The position numbers and the translations under genes are program-made. This document shows, piece by piece, positions 1 through 12,631 of a stretch of 64,000 bases of DNA; positions within the stretch are counted from its first letter, which is position 1; the number at the start of each line of letters is the position of its first letter. Below the pieces are notes generated by a model, which was not told the origin of the DNA, searched no databases, and was given only the letters and a program-made list of their open reading frames with translations. The DNA is from Sarcocystis neurona (lineage: Eukaryota > Apicomplexa > Conoidasida > Eucoccidiorida > Sarcocystidae), in the NCBI GenBank assembly GCA_000727475.1, contig KL647297.1, forward strand, positions 790,180 through 854,179, written 5' to 3'.

Positions 1-3000
1 AACATACACCTCCAGGACATCAGACGACAGTGCGTGAAGTGCATTGTTATCGACACCAGTCCGTGTACCTGGGCGCAAATACAAACCGACTGACATTTCT
101 CCAGCTTAACTTCATAAGGAACCACCTCTCTCTGCTGTACTCGCTGCACGTGTGGTACGGAGAGGCTGAGGATATTCAGCTAATGTCCCAATGATGGCTA
201 ATTAAAGAAGGTAGTCGGCCTGCTTCGACTCGTACCGTGTGGCATAGTGCGCCGGTAGCTTTTGAGAATGGCACTCATATCGTACTCTATGGGAGGGCAA
301 CCTGTATGCCATACGTGTAATGCCCATGTTACTTTCAAGTCTAATCATATTATGTGCTACAGGACGAAAGTAATTCATGCGTGTAGTGCTCATACCGTGT
401 TATACAAATAGGCTGTTCTTAGTACCATGCAGTACTTCAGTCGTACAGTGTCGCCTCACACTATGTACTGAGGTATATAGGGGCGAGCAGGGTGCGAAGT
501 GTGGTCTCTGTAGTCCGTCTGTTTTTTCAAGCTGCTGCACGCGCACTCTGCTATAACGGTGCCGCACAGTCCAACATTTCAAGCGCACATTCTGCACTGG
601 GAAAACACATGCATTATGCACGCACATACACGACTGCAGATAGATAAACTTGTGAACGTAACTGTATATATATGAATATAGGTGTCTGGTTATGTGGGAA
701 GAGGTACACATGTAGATGTGTACGTATGGAGCATCGGACATAATGGCCACGTAGACATCTTATCGTGTGGTGCAGGGGGATGTTCTCTGTTTAACAGAGT
801 TGTCAAGAAGCTGCAGATGATACAACAGAGCAAGCGTTGGTGTATCGTTGTGAAGCATTAGCAGGCTCGACAAGACTGACAACGGGGAAACACCAGGCTA
901 CTAGCCAGACATTCAAAGGATTTACAGCGTTGGACAGAACGCCTTACACTTGTAAAACGACGTTGTACTAACAAAGGAAGGCTTAGCATGTAGAAGCAAC
1001 TGAGGGCTACGCAAGGAAGCTTGACATACGAAGATGTTCTGCGTTGACATTCGAATATGGTCAGACTGCGAACTCTGATTTGTTGAAGTATGGGTTTGTG
1101 GTGACTTTCGGGCTGGAGAAAGGCCGAGGGTTTTGGAAATGAGGAAAATGCTGAAATCCAGCTGTGAAGGGAGGCGGACAAACACGTGCTTGAGATACTA
1201 TGGGCGTATTTGGTTTTTGGTCGGACACTGAGACACAACAGGTGACGCCTTCCTGCGGTTTAGAACCAACAGGAGCACCAGTAGCAGCACGTAGTACACA
1301 AGGCCTACAGTAGGTCGCTGCGAAGAAAAGCAGAAGCTATCCTGTCACCTAGAAGTGTAAACATTTTCGTATCGCGACAAGCCTGCCGCTCCACAAGCAC
1401 ATGAGAGCTAATTCTGCTACAATTCTGTCACGTCGGCGCAGTCCCACGCGTGAGCTTGAAGGCCAGTGATGCACGTTTCGAAGTAAATTTACGGACAAAA
1501 TGCGCGTGCGGACGCCGTTCTGCCTATCTGCACGACGGAAAGGAATGTATACTGCTCGACAACCAGATGACAACAATTATCACACGAGTACTGGATATTC
1601 CAAACTTCTTGTACGCCTCTTATCAGGTCACTACTCAGTTCACCTTTCTGCGACGCACAAAATTGGGAACATTGAAAGAGAGATGGTAGGCCTCCTAAAT
1701 TTCCTCGAAGCGTGCTCCATTGCAGATTGCCTTGATCTCGACTGGTTGGCGTTGTGCGCCGCTGGTCAGAGATGCGAACACGTCTCTACGTCTGTGTGCC
1801 TGCACACAATATGTGACGGCGTACCAACCCATATTCTTCCGCATCATTATGCCCACAAAAGTGCATATATTTTTCGATGAACCGTTCCTGAGAACTGCAC
1901 TTCCAGACAGTACGCTGTCATACCCTTCGGCAAAACACTTTGAAAAGAAGCTGCGTATCCCCAGTAGAGTTGCAAGTGTCGGAAGGTGACGGCCTACTCG
2001 CTCAAAGAGAAGCGCAACTCGCAGATAACTGTAGACCCCTGCCTTGTTTCCAGCTGAGTATGGTAGAGAACTGGTAAGTTCGACGCCTACACGTCTACAG
2101 TTTGGAACACGGCATCGCACTCGCATGAGGAATGTAGCTGGTGCTCCCGCAGTACAAGTAGGACAGCAAGAGTTCTCGGAGAAAACGTTTTTCGTTGCCC
2201 AAAGGGCGTCGTAAATACATATAGCGAAAGACGCTTCAAATGAATGTCAAGGGCCTAGCGATAACCGATGTTGATCCCACTTCGGAGCGGCGTGGTTTAG
2301 TGACGTAAAATCAGGAAACTTTGTGTCGTAAGAGTGCTGCCAAGGAAGTGTACACTGAAGAATCTGCTTTGCCATAGTATCCCATAGTAGCTGTTTGACT
2401 AGTCGTGCATCTTTGGATCAAGGCTGCGTCGAAGAACCCGGTCTGATCCCTGGTTAGAGCCTTCGAAGCACGCTGGGGGAAAATACAATAAAACGTGAAC
2501 TGGTGTGCACTACCTAAAGGGCAGCCTAACAGGTAACTTTATTCTCGACTTTTCTGCGAGAACGTGTACTCACCTGGTCGGCTTCTCTGCTGTAAATGGC
2601 GGTATAACCACATCAGCAAGGGAATAGTACTGGTGCCATATTGCAAGGCCTCGACTCACTATGTTTATTGCTGTTCACTGTGGCTAACGTACAGACATTG
2701 GACTGGATGCGCCTTCTTTAGGGTCCTAGTCGTTGACGTAATGCATCTTACTTCTTCTGGTACATCGAAGAACACGTAGGTGTCGTATGGCACTCACATC
2801 TCTGCGGATAACAGCCACGCAAGTTTACACGATTTAGAAGTAAACATCCTTTACAGGGGTGCTCAACCTGCGCAGCAGGTCACTCACTACAGGATGCGGA
2901 TGCGCCGCGTCTTCGCGGGGGGGAACGTGGCGGAACAGTAGGCACTGTTCGACAAAACGCAAACTTCTGACCTCAAGCCTGTTTGTCGCAAAATTTCACC

Positions 3001-4498
3001 CTCCTCTCTACCTGCGTCTCTACGCACTCATCGGTGTAGCTCTTCGTGTTGGCGGTCGTAGTGGTGAAGCGTAGCTCTTGCTCCGTGGCTTGCTGGCTCC
3101 GTCATTTAGCCGCGTCTCTGCCCTATCAGGAAAGCGTATAGAGGTAACAAATCCTGGCGTACAGGTGCCTACACTTGTGCGGGCGAATGCTGACTGCTGG
3201 GGTGCTCTTTCGCCTATACTACAGGAAGGCGCTTACACTACGAAAGACTGGCGCTTTCCGTCCTGCCTTCAACTTTCACAGATGCTGACCGAGTGCCAAG
3301 AATAGAATGGGGCGCTGCACGGCGTATTTGAGGTTGCTGCGAGTGTGCGTGTTCTCCCAGGAGCAGTCACTCTCGACAGAAATGAGGTCGTTGTTGTGGT
3401 TACTTGTTGTGGAGAGTGGTTGGCACTCGTGCCGTTTTGGGTCTGCAAGTGAGACGGCTGTCACTGATTCCCATTTATCCGTTTAATGGATGTTTAATGG
3501 ACGTCCGGCCAGTGCGCCCGCGGTGTCCTGTTGTATGTGTTGCGAGACGGCTTGCACTCCGGGATGCTTGTGATGTAGTTTGGTGTGGGTGTGCTCGATG
3601 TCGCGCCCAGGTTTACAATACAGCCCCGCACTTGATGCAGCTGCGCCTGCTGGGTGAAGCCGGGCTGGTGCCCGTGCTGCTCGTCATGTTGGTGCACTCG
3701 CCGAAGTCAGTGGGTGGTCTTGGTGTCGGTGCTCGTGCTGCTGTCGCTGCTGACAATCGCGCCTCGTCATGTCGCGTGATACACGTGGACGTCCTGTTAC
3801 CACTGCCGACAACCGTCCCGCTCGTGCTGGCTCTGCTGCTCCGTTGTGGCTACTGCTGCTCGTGTGGTCGTTGCTCGCGCCGGTGTACGTGCTGCCCGCC
3901 GACGAGTAACCCTGTCAGCGCTGTTTACAGTATTGTTGCTGATGTCGTTGCCGTTGCGCACTGTGTTGCTGCCACTGTCGTCGGGGTTGCTTAATCTGTT
4001 GCTGTTGCCGACGATGCCGTTGCTTTCGATGTCGCTTGAGCCATTGTCGTTCCAGCCGCTGCGCCCCGTGTCGCCCTTGGTGCTACCGTCGGGGTGGCCC
4101 CCCCGATCGCGGCCGACAACACCGGTCGTCGCGTCTCCCTCCCCACCAGGTCGTCGTCAGCGTGGCGAGAGAGGGTCTCTTGGTGCGTCTACTCCCCTTC
4201 AATAATTTTTTGTCTTCGTACGAGTTGCACTTAGGTTGGTGGCGTGAAACGTCAGAAACGTACATTCGAAACTTCTCTCTGAATCAGCCGGAAACCCCTT
4301 TTTTTTGGCGTACCTGTCTTCCGTGCAGAACCGCGATTGGCGTACGAACGTCGCTGTCGATGATTGCGCGTGCTCTACTCACACGCCTTTGTCCCACGTC
4401 TCCCAACGTCGAAGAGAGGGAGGGGCACGAAGAAGAGATAGAAGAGGTGGAGTAGCAAAAGTCGCAGCAGTCAACTCTGTTCCCTGAGTTTCATTCCT
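1..4498. other. Stretch with no recognised gene
   Basis: Reading frames on both strands are short and mostly begin at non-ATG codons. I see no domain, no RNA gene and no microsatellite array. The one compositional anomaly is a GC-rich stretch at about 3500-4200, rich in GTTGCTG- and GCCGAC-like triplets, where several frames stay open and read as Val/Ala/Leu/Cys-rich peptide. That pattern is expected from triplet-rich DNA and is not taken as a gene. Confidence 0.5.
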
Positions 4499-4831
4499 CT
4501 ACGACACTTGAACCTGTCGGGTCACCTGCTTCTTCTTCAATGTGCCGCTGTTGCACATTCGAAAACGTCTGTAAGCGTGAAATGACGACGGGCAATCAGA
4601 CAAAATTTTGAACTTGACATACTCAGAAGCACAGGCTTCTAGCAAGGAAGGAAAATGCGCGATACCTGCTTGTGGGGGCTTCAGCTTCAAGCGCTTGTGT
4701 AGAGACAGTCTCCCCTCCGTGATCTGATGAGGATTTCCTTTGGAAAAGTGTAAATCCGTCGAAATGGTCAGTGTTTGTGCAGAGTTCTCCTCAGCGACTT
4801 CTTGAGCTAAAGAGGGACCTAATGTTTCCAT
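4499..4831 (-). CDS. Small hypothetical protein or exon, 110 aa
   Basis: This minus-strand ORF begins with a true ATG (METLGPSLAQEV) and ends at a TAG. Its composition is balanced and hydrophilic, with a basic C-terminus (GTLKKKQVTRQ), unlike the L/C/S-rich frames common nearby. A CAG|GTGACC within the KKKQ codons could be a splice donor, so it may be a first exon rather than a complete gene. There is no signal peptide, no membrane segment and no family I recognise. The call rests only on length, ATG start and composition, so it may be a chance ORF. Confidence 0.25.
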   Translation of the reverse strand: METLGPSLAQEVAEENSAQTLTISTDLHFSKGNPHQITEGRLSLHKRLKLKPPQAGIAHFPSLLEACASEYVKFKILSDCPSSFHAYRRFRMCNSGTLKKKQVTRQVQVS

Positions 4832-6911
4832 GTGGCCTTGACAAACTTGACTGCTGGCGAAAGTCGTAGCGTTCGGACACCAGAGCGGAAGCTAGTGCGT
4901 GGCCCACCACCACTGGTTGGACATCCTGCGTCATACACGAAAAAGGCTTATAAATTTTCGGGACACTAGCGTCTGTGGAGGCTGCAGTGAGCTACACAGC
5001 GGGGAAGGCAGACTGGGGAATGTGGAGTTTATTCAACCGCAGATGTTAAGGCTGACCTGGCACGGCCGCAACGAGACAACCGTCTGAAAAGAGAGGACGA
5101 GCAAGACGACCCAAGCAATTTGTGGACCGTACTGCCGCCGTGAAACGAGGCAAGCAAGAAAGAGCTGAATACCACATAGAGGGAGGGGCAACTGGGATAA
5201 AGGCACAGCGGAGAAACTGATAAGCCGAATGGAATCTTGGGAAGCGCGTCTTCTGCGGCAGAGGCAAAAACTATCTAGCGGAACCGGTGGGCTACTGAAA
5301 ATAAGAGAAGATCGGAGGAACACTGGGAAGAGATACTTGAAGCAAATATAACGCAACTCATGGGCCGTTTACACGAACGCTTGAAGCACGTGTAAGGCAA
5401 TGCCTGAGCCCCTTCTGCGTGCTCGTTTAGAAATTTTACGATGTCGCAAGACTGCAGAGAAGAATAGAAACCGTGAAAGAGAAGGAAAACATACAAGGAG
5501 ACCTGGGACCGTAGGACAGAACCACACAAGCGGTCACCTCGCTACCGGTCCGTCACAGCCACAATCGTGCGAGTGCATTCAATCAACGAGTTATGCCTTA
5601 CTCCTTGAAGGCCACTTTTGATCTATATCATGGGAGCCGAAGAGAACTTCTCTTACGCATGGTGCTATGAGTAGTGAGTGGCGCTTGGAAGGCGTTTGAA
5701 GTTCGCAATTCTACTGTTCGAAGACGCCGATGTTCTGCGACGACCGGCGTGAAGTCTTGCACCCGAGTGTACCAAGCTAAAAGGGCAGTAATAACACTGG
5801 ATAAAGAAAAGCTGTGGCCAGAAGAGAGTGTGCCCTGTCCGTCGTGAGGAGCCCGCCTCTGTGGCTGTTGAAAAACAAGCATTAGGCTTAACACTTTCAC
5901 TCGAAAAGCAACATAGGGAGTGAGCGGGAGAAAAGTACAAGTAGAAGGAATGATCTTTGTAGAAGCCTCACATCACCTTTGACACCGTACAGTGTGGACG
6001 ACGGTGTGCTCTGCCCGACGGTTCATTAGGCCGACCGGTATTTCTCCCTTGTGACCTTCACGGTCTACGGTTTACAAGCGAACTGCGTCGACGACGTGCA
6101 TCCCAATTCGAAAGCAATGTCATGACGCAGTAGAGAAGAAGTTGGAAGCGCTTTCGGGTTCCAGGAGTCGCACCAGCATTTCACCCATACAGCGTATTTT
6201 GTGTAGGAAGACACCGTCGCAAGGCAAGCATTCGTTCCTGCCAGATACAGGGCCCTTAAGTAACGCTGGAATTGTTAGAGTACAGGCGTTTTCTGTAGTA
6301 CGCAGTATATATCCCTGCCGCTCCTCAACCAGAAAACTTCCGCGTGTTTCACGCAACTTATCCGCCTTTGCCGATTTCTGCGTCTCTTCCAATCCTCCTT
6401 CGAGTTTGAGTTGACCTGAACTACTGAACTACTGAACTACGATCCCCTTGTGCTAATGCTGCCCTCTAAACGTTGACGCGGGCTTCTTCTTCGTCGTTTT
6501 TTCTCTCGGCTTAGGACCCCAGTAGACCCGCTGCACGTACAGTAGAGTTGCTCTTGGACTTCAAAACAGGCGCAGCCCAATCCTGTTGGCTTTCGCACCT
6601 TCAGACCTCGTGCATCCCGGTCCGCGCTGGAATACTTGCACACGGACTTTGACCGAATGGGAAAGACTTCTTAAACAAAGTCAACGGCGTTGTTTCCTTT
6701 TATCTGTCTAGCCTGAGCCACTTCGGTCTCTTTTTAGGAACCCCTCAGCTCCGGTTGCTTACAGGGAAGATCTAACTGTCTAACCAAAAGGCGGGACTTT
6801 GAGTTTCCATGCGGATTGTGGAAGCAGATTGTCCCTTTGTGTCAATTCCGTAGCGCAGAGGTTAGTCAGCTACCCGACTAAAGAGCGTTCCGCCTTCAAA
6901 CGGCACAAAAA
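4832..6911. other. Intergenic stretch upstream of the first large gene
   Basis: ORFs of about 70-107 aa occur on both strands but start at TTG or GTG and overlap one another, so none is called. The last few hundred bases before the ATG at 6912 probably carry the promoter and 5' UTR of that gene. I cannot point to a defined promoter motif. Confidence 0.4.
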
Positions 6912-9900
6912 ATGGCTGCTTATGAGAAGAAAAAGGGGAGACTCTTAGGTCGTAAGGATGCTTCGGACTCCACAAAGGACCCCTGGGGGACGCTGCAGAA
7001 GTCGGCGTTCTCTAGCACCCCGAACACGCTTGCCGTTGGTTGTACTTCAATGTATTCCGAACAGGCAACGCCCTTGCAGCCCCGCGGTGAGCAGTTGGAG
7101 ACAGTGGGGACTTCAGTTGTTCTACGTCAGCACACTCCAACGGTCGGTGCTGCGACGCCGGCTTGTGGACAAAGTACGCCCAACGCACCTCAAGAAGCGC
7201 GCAACACTGGCGTCGGAGACCGCTCGCAAGTGGCAGACACACACGCACAGAAAGATCCCGCTAGACTTTCCAGAGACGCAGCCACTGCAAACCTGAAGGC
7301 GTCACCCAAAACATGTTGCGGGTCTCGCCCACGAAGAAGGGAGCATGTGACGGAACGTAAGACTACGACTCCACCCGGAAATGTCAAAGCAACCGAAGCA
7401 AAGACTGGCCGTCACATCGAATCCGTGAACCCCTGCCATGGAGCGGCTCGGACACATGACGCTGCCTCCCCCGCTTCAACCACCTCAGACGAAGCAGATG
7501 CTTTTGTTCCGCAAGAAAAAGGTGTGGCTGACACCACATTTGGCAGCTCCCTGAACCTGCAGCAGCTATCTCAGTCCTCCACGAGCGCCACACCTCCGGC
7601 TTCGGACTGCGGTAGTGACGAGTCGCCAGCATCCTCGCCTGCTGTTGCCGACAAAGCCGCGCCTCATTCTGGCCGACGCTTCGGGCCAGTTGCTGCAGTT
7701 TCCACGAATTCTGTGTCAAACGTAGAGGCTGGCGCCGAAATGACGCCTGCCGGTACGTCCCCGAAGGCCACCAGCGCGAGAAGTGGAGAGTCTAGCACGC
7801 GGAATGAAGGCGGTAGGAGCCCCAGTTCTGGCGACAGCCTCAGGTTTAGCAGCAACGCTATGGTCGCCTCTGTTTCGAACTGGTCATTTACTCCTAGGAA
7901 CGACACACAAGAAACGAGGCGCGTAGCTACGCAAAGCGCGAAACCAAGGAAAAGCTGTGCGCATAGAAGGCAGTCACCGAGCTCCGCCCGAGCCAAGGTG
8001 AACAAAGGCCACTGTCAGAGGGCGTCGAGCAGGCAAAGGGCAGCAGGGCACGGGAACGCAACAACTGACAACCGAGTAGCTCTCACAGTCGACTGTGGGC
8101 TCTTGACCTCTCAGGGGATTCCACATCGGTCGGCTGCACAAAGCCCTACGCAACATGGTTCGTCATCCGCGACATCGCCTCCTACCACAGCTCCTCCACC
8201 TCCTTCGCTGCCTCTCACGCATGCTACAAAGCTCTCCGTTTTTGCAGCCGCTGCTCATGGAGGTCTCTCTCCTGCTGTGGGAGGCCGCGCCGATATGTGT
8301 GGTTCTCCGACAGCTTGTGAGTGGCGGAGTCCGTCGCCGGGCAGTCTGCGGGCCGCGCAAGGAACGTTGCAGGGGCGACGCACGACGGAAGATAAAGTGA
8401 GCCGAGAAATGCACGAGGGCGGTACGTCAGCGCAAAAGCGAGCAGAAGGTGCTCGACAACCCAAAGAAAGTCTCGGTCGAGGGCCAGCGGGTAGTGCAGA
8501 TGACAACGCAGCACGAAATGCAGTGGCACATATAGTCGGTGCGGTGGGCCTCAGAGTCGGAAACAGATCACCAGCCCACCAGGTACTGTCCGAAAAAAGT
8601 GGGAAAACTGCAGACACACAAAGGTGCTCCTGGAAGCAAGCGCCGCAGTGCATTGGTGCGACGACTCCCTTCGGGCTCATGCCGTTTTCACGCGTAGTAG
8701 GAAGCACTTCTACGGATTCAAATGCCAACAGGGTACTAAATAAAATAACTTCGCCTTCATCCCACCACCCCGCACCTCCGCCAATGTTTCCTCCGTATCC
8801 ATCTGCTGATTCGGCACCGCCAGCGACGCCCTGCGTACACGCAGATGACACGCCTTGTTTCGCAGTAGACGGTGATGCATATAGCACGTCCCTCGACCAC
8901 TTCTCCACCACGGTGGGCTGCTACACTGACGGAGGAAGCAATTCATCATTCGAGGCTAACGCGGCTTACACAAATTCTGAGCAGCTTTCGTCCGAACCCC
9001 TGCAGCACTCACAGCAACACACGGAGCAGGAACAGCAGCAAGGCAGCGCGGCCACACTGATGCCACATATGGCATGTGATCTCGAGTCACCCAGAGGAGG
9101 AAACACACACATGAAGCGAAGCGCCAACGCTCACACGTGCAACATACTGAACGCTGGAGATGCGCGAACGTGGGCAAGAAATTGTGCTGAAACGAATGGC
9201 CTCAACTGGTCGTTAATGAGCGCTGCAGAAGTGCCAGTAAAACCTGCGAATCTTAAGTCCTCTGGTATTCTGCCCCCGCCGATTGCTCCTTCCAATACCT
9301 ATTCTGGCAGTGCAAGTGACGGGAGCGGCGAAGAACGAAGAGAGCAGCTCCTTGCACCCGCACAACGTGTACCTTGCGACCCGCAGAGCGACTTGACGCC
9401 AGGTACTGCCCCTGCGCTTGTAGGCAGTGATGCGGACCCAGCCACCGTCTTAGCGAAGCCACTCCAGCGTACACGTCCGCCTACTAGCATCAAGATGGCA
9501 GTTGCCAATGACGCCATTGTATTCCCTCCACGTTTCCCAGGTGAAGCTTCTAGAGGAGACCGAGACATAGGATCTGCGAAGTCCGCCTGCGCGCAGTGGT
9601 ATCCCAGCCCCCCCCCTAAGCCGCATGGATATTTGTACAAAGCTGGACAAGGATACCCTCTTGGCGAGAAGCAGCTGGACTCAGTTGGCCATCCTGAGGA
9701 TCCTTTTGCTCTTCTCCATGAGAAGCAGAAACACCAGCCGTGGCAGAAGGCTACCGGTTCCGACTTCGGCAGCATCACTTGCTCCGGTTCCCGGTGCTGT
9801 TCGTCTTATTGCTGCGCGCATTCGCCCACAATTTCACTCTGGCCGCAGACAGCCCCGCATTCTGCAAAGAGCAGCCCTTTCTGCAACAGCAGCGGTATAG

Positions 9901-12282
9901 AAGATGGAGGAGCTGAGACACACCAGCGAGATCTGTTGACGTTTTACCCCACCGGGACCGTGAGCAAGAATTATGCGGGTATGGCTGAAGAAAAGCCGTC
10001 AGGCCTTCACCGTATGGATTGCCACACGCCGTCAAAGCACGTGCTTCAACAAGAACGTCAGCAGGTGAACAGCCGAATGGTGGAAGAAATGCACGTCCTT
10101 GGTGACAACTGCTCAAGCTATGGAGCGCTGATGAACGGCACGGTGGTCGACGTGCCGCGCGGTATCAGTGGTAGCAATTCAGGGGCGCTGTGGAGTATGA
10201 CTGTGCCTCCGATTTCGCTTTTGCTGACGCTGCCATTGAATCTCCCCTTTGGAAAGATCGTGAAATTCGGAAGCCCCAGCGTCCTGCCTCAAACCACTAT
10301 GGTTCTGCCTCCTCCACCTCCTCCAACAGAGCAAGTCCTCGCAGACTGCGATGGTCAAAGGCCAATATGCGGCCTCACAAGTGCCAGACCTCCACTCATG
10401 CCCCGCACTCTTGGAGCAAAGAAAAGCTACTACTGCTTCTCTCCAGCATTGCATCCTGGAGCCTACACTCTATTCTCCCATGCAGGAGGGATATGCGATA
10501 CATTCGCTGCTTCATTGCACTTAGAACTTGCTATCCTTTACGTCCCTCCACCCCTGCTTGGAGCTGTAGCTTCCATATTCCAGAGTCTGGCGCCGCGTCT
10601 TCCTCGCCTTGCATCGCCGTTGCGACTGGAGTGTGGAGGCCTTGAAGAAAGGAACGCCCCTGGTAGATTCGGAGGGAAAGTCTTGACCGTCTCCTGCGCT
10701 GTCGGAGATGTAAGCGATTCGTGCCATTCTTCCAGACACAGCTTGCATGTACCGTTTGCAGAACGTTGCAGAGTCTGACGTATGAGAGAAGACGATGCCG
10801 AAAGTCACGCTTTGTTCCGTAAGTACAGCAGTGTGCGCACCGATATCTCATCCTACTACAGGAAGTGCCAACGTATACAGACGCAAGTGGACATAGAGTA
10901 TCGAAGTGCCCCTGTTGGGGAACACGAGGGGGAATGTATGTTCGTGCGTATAAGAGGCTTCGGAACGTCACGGTCACCATCTTAATCACCGAGTACTGTA
11001 GCATGGCTGACAACAACATTACCAGGTGCTTCTCAACATTGTCCGCCTCTTTTAGCATTGCGGACTGCAGGATTCCTATAGTTTCTTCAGAGCAGAGCTG
11101 TGCATACTCATCGTGTACTGGAAGACGTCTTTCAAATGTCTCTAAAGTAAAGAAAAGCCCACCACGCCTGCTAAAGAAAAGCCCCGGATGCCTGCCAGAA
11201 GGGAAGTTCACATTTCGTGACAAATCTGTACATTGGCAAAGGCACTGGACGCTGTTGTCACGTATTCCGACTTGTCCAATCCTGTTGGCGAACACGTGCG
11301 CGTGCGTACATACGTCCGTTTATCTCTCTACATATGCCGGTGTATAAACACGTATATAGGTACGCACATATATCCGCTACGGTTCATAGAACTATTACGC
11401 TGCAGGTCCACGTTAAGTCGCACCTGTGTCGTGGCCAGCACGTAGCTTGATAGGGTCGAGAAAGGAAACGATCCGTACGCGTACGCCATTTTGTAGTCTG
11501 TGGGTTGTTTCGTATTTTCTTGTCCAGCAACAAGAACGGTACAAGTTTCAGCAAATGCAGGAATTCCTCATGCTATTCCAAAGCAAGGTCGAGCTCTTGC
11601 TACGCGAGTATACCCTTCAGCAGCATTTGTTGATGGGACGGAGATTCACCAGCAACGGCCAGCATAGGCAGGGACAAGGAGGAGCTTCCGTTCCAGGTAA
11701 TCAGCTTCGCAAGTAAACACTAACACTTCTGTGCGCGGGTCGTCTTAGGTATTGCCAAGATTACGTGGTATTCTCTCGATGAAAACATGTAAAATTGGTG
11801 TGGGAAGATCCGAAATGATTTCTCGTCGGCGCGTATACACTCACGTTATGAACATGGATTTACATATTTCCGTCTACAAGAAGGCACTGTAGTATGCATG
11901 TATAAAAATGTAAGTGGGTACGGGTTTGTCTACTCTTTCATGCAGAATCGTTTTCTGGCCTCCAAACATTTGAGGACATCCGTCTTAACACGCTTGTATG
12001 CAGCGTATTCCTCCCTACGCATAGAACACAATTTCTGAACGCCCACTTTTGGTGTTCTGCCCTCTCCACAGATTTGTAGGATTCGGGAGCATGTGTACGT
12101 CGTGCACATCTCTTCGGTGCGTGTTTGTTTGCATCCTTTCACCTGACGACGCTCGCACGCATTCTCCACAGACTTTGAGGATGTTCTTTCTCCATCCGTA
12201 TTTGTCACTTTTGCTGTTCAGGGAAGAAACACAACATCTGGCGATACGCAATGAGTTGCTTGCCGACCAGTCTGGGTTGTAA
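6912..12282 (+). CDS. Large Ser/Thr/Pro-rich protein with helical C-terminal tail, function unknown
   Basis: The proposed model has three exons: 6912-10709, 11528-11712 and 12222-12282, giving 1347 residues. The ATG sits in an A-rich context followed by GCT (ACAAAAAATGGCT), the favoured start context of coccidians. Exon 1 stays open for about 1270 codons and is low complexity: Ser/Thr/Pro-rich, with a short Q-rich patch near residue 700 and a Pro6 run near residue 1130. A GAT|GTAAGC donor at 10710 and a TGTCCAG acceptor at 11527 are both phase 0. The second intron (donor CAA|GTAAAC at 11713, acceptor GTTCAG at 12221) is phase 2 on both sides. Exons 2 and 3 read as charged amphipathic helix (LMLFQSKVELLLREYTLQ, then EETQHLAIRNELLADQS), unlike exon 1. 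The frame would otherwise end at 10778. No catalytic domain, signal peptide or membrane span is evident. It could be a nuclear or scaffold protein, but that is a guess. Confidence 0.6.
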
Positions 12283-12631
12283 CCGACTGTCGGGTTCTTC
12301 GCCCACATTCGCTCAGGGAAATGTGGGGTTGAATTCTGGAAATGTAGCGGGTGGCATCGGAAACTCAGCAGCGGGTGTGCCTGCCGATGTGCAGGGGAAG
12401 GAGGGAGAGGCTGTAACGTGTGTCGGCTCTAACAACGGAGGTGGCGGCACAGGAGGCGGGTTTCTGGACTTGACGATCCGGGCATTCGAAGCGAAGGCGC
12501 TTGACAAGGCAGCAAAAGACTACGCGAGGAGACTTGTCGTCAAGGACGTCTGCGTCAGCGAAATTCGCTTAGTCACCACCCGTGGCATTGAAGATAAAAC
12601 GTGCGAGGTTCGTCGAAAGATTGAGATCTGA
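12251..12631 (+). other. Possible alternative terminal exon, Gly-rich then charged
   Basis: Overlapping the proposed last exon in another frame, an open stretch runs from the acceptor at 12221 to a TGA at 12629-12631. It encodes a Gly/Asn/Ala-rich stretch followed by a charged segment (FEAKALDKAAKDYARRL, then CEVRRKIEI). If exon 2 of the preceding gene used the donor at 11697 (CCAG|GTAATC, phase 1), splicing to 12222 would enter this frame in phase. It may therefore be a second C-terminus of that gene or a chance ORF. Confidence 0.25.

Noticed and set aside
3404..3994. 196-codon plus-strand ORF
   Set aside because: TTG start, Val/Ala/Leu/Cys composition from triplet-rich DNA, and no domain.
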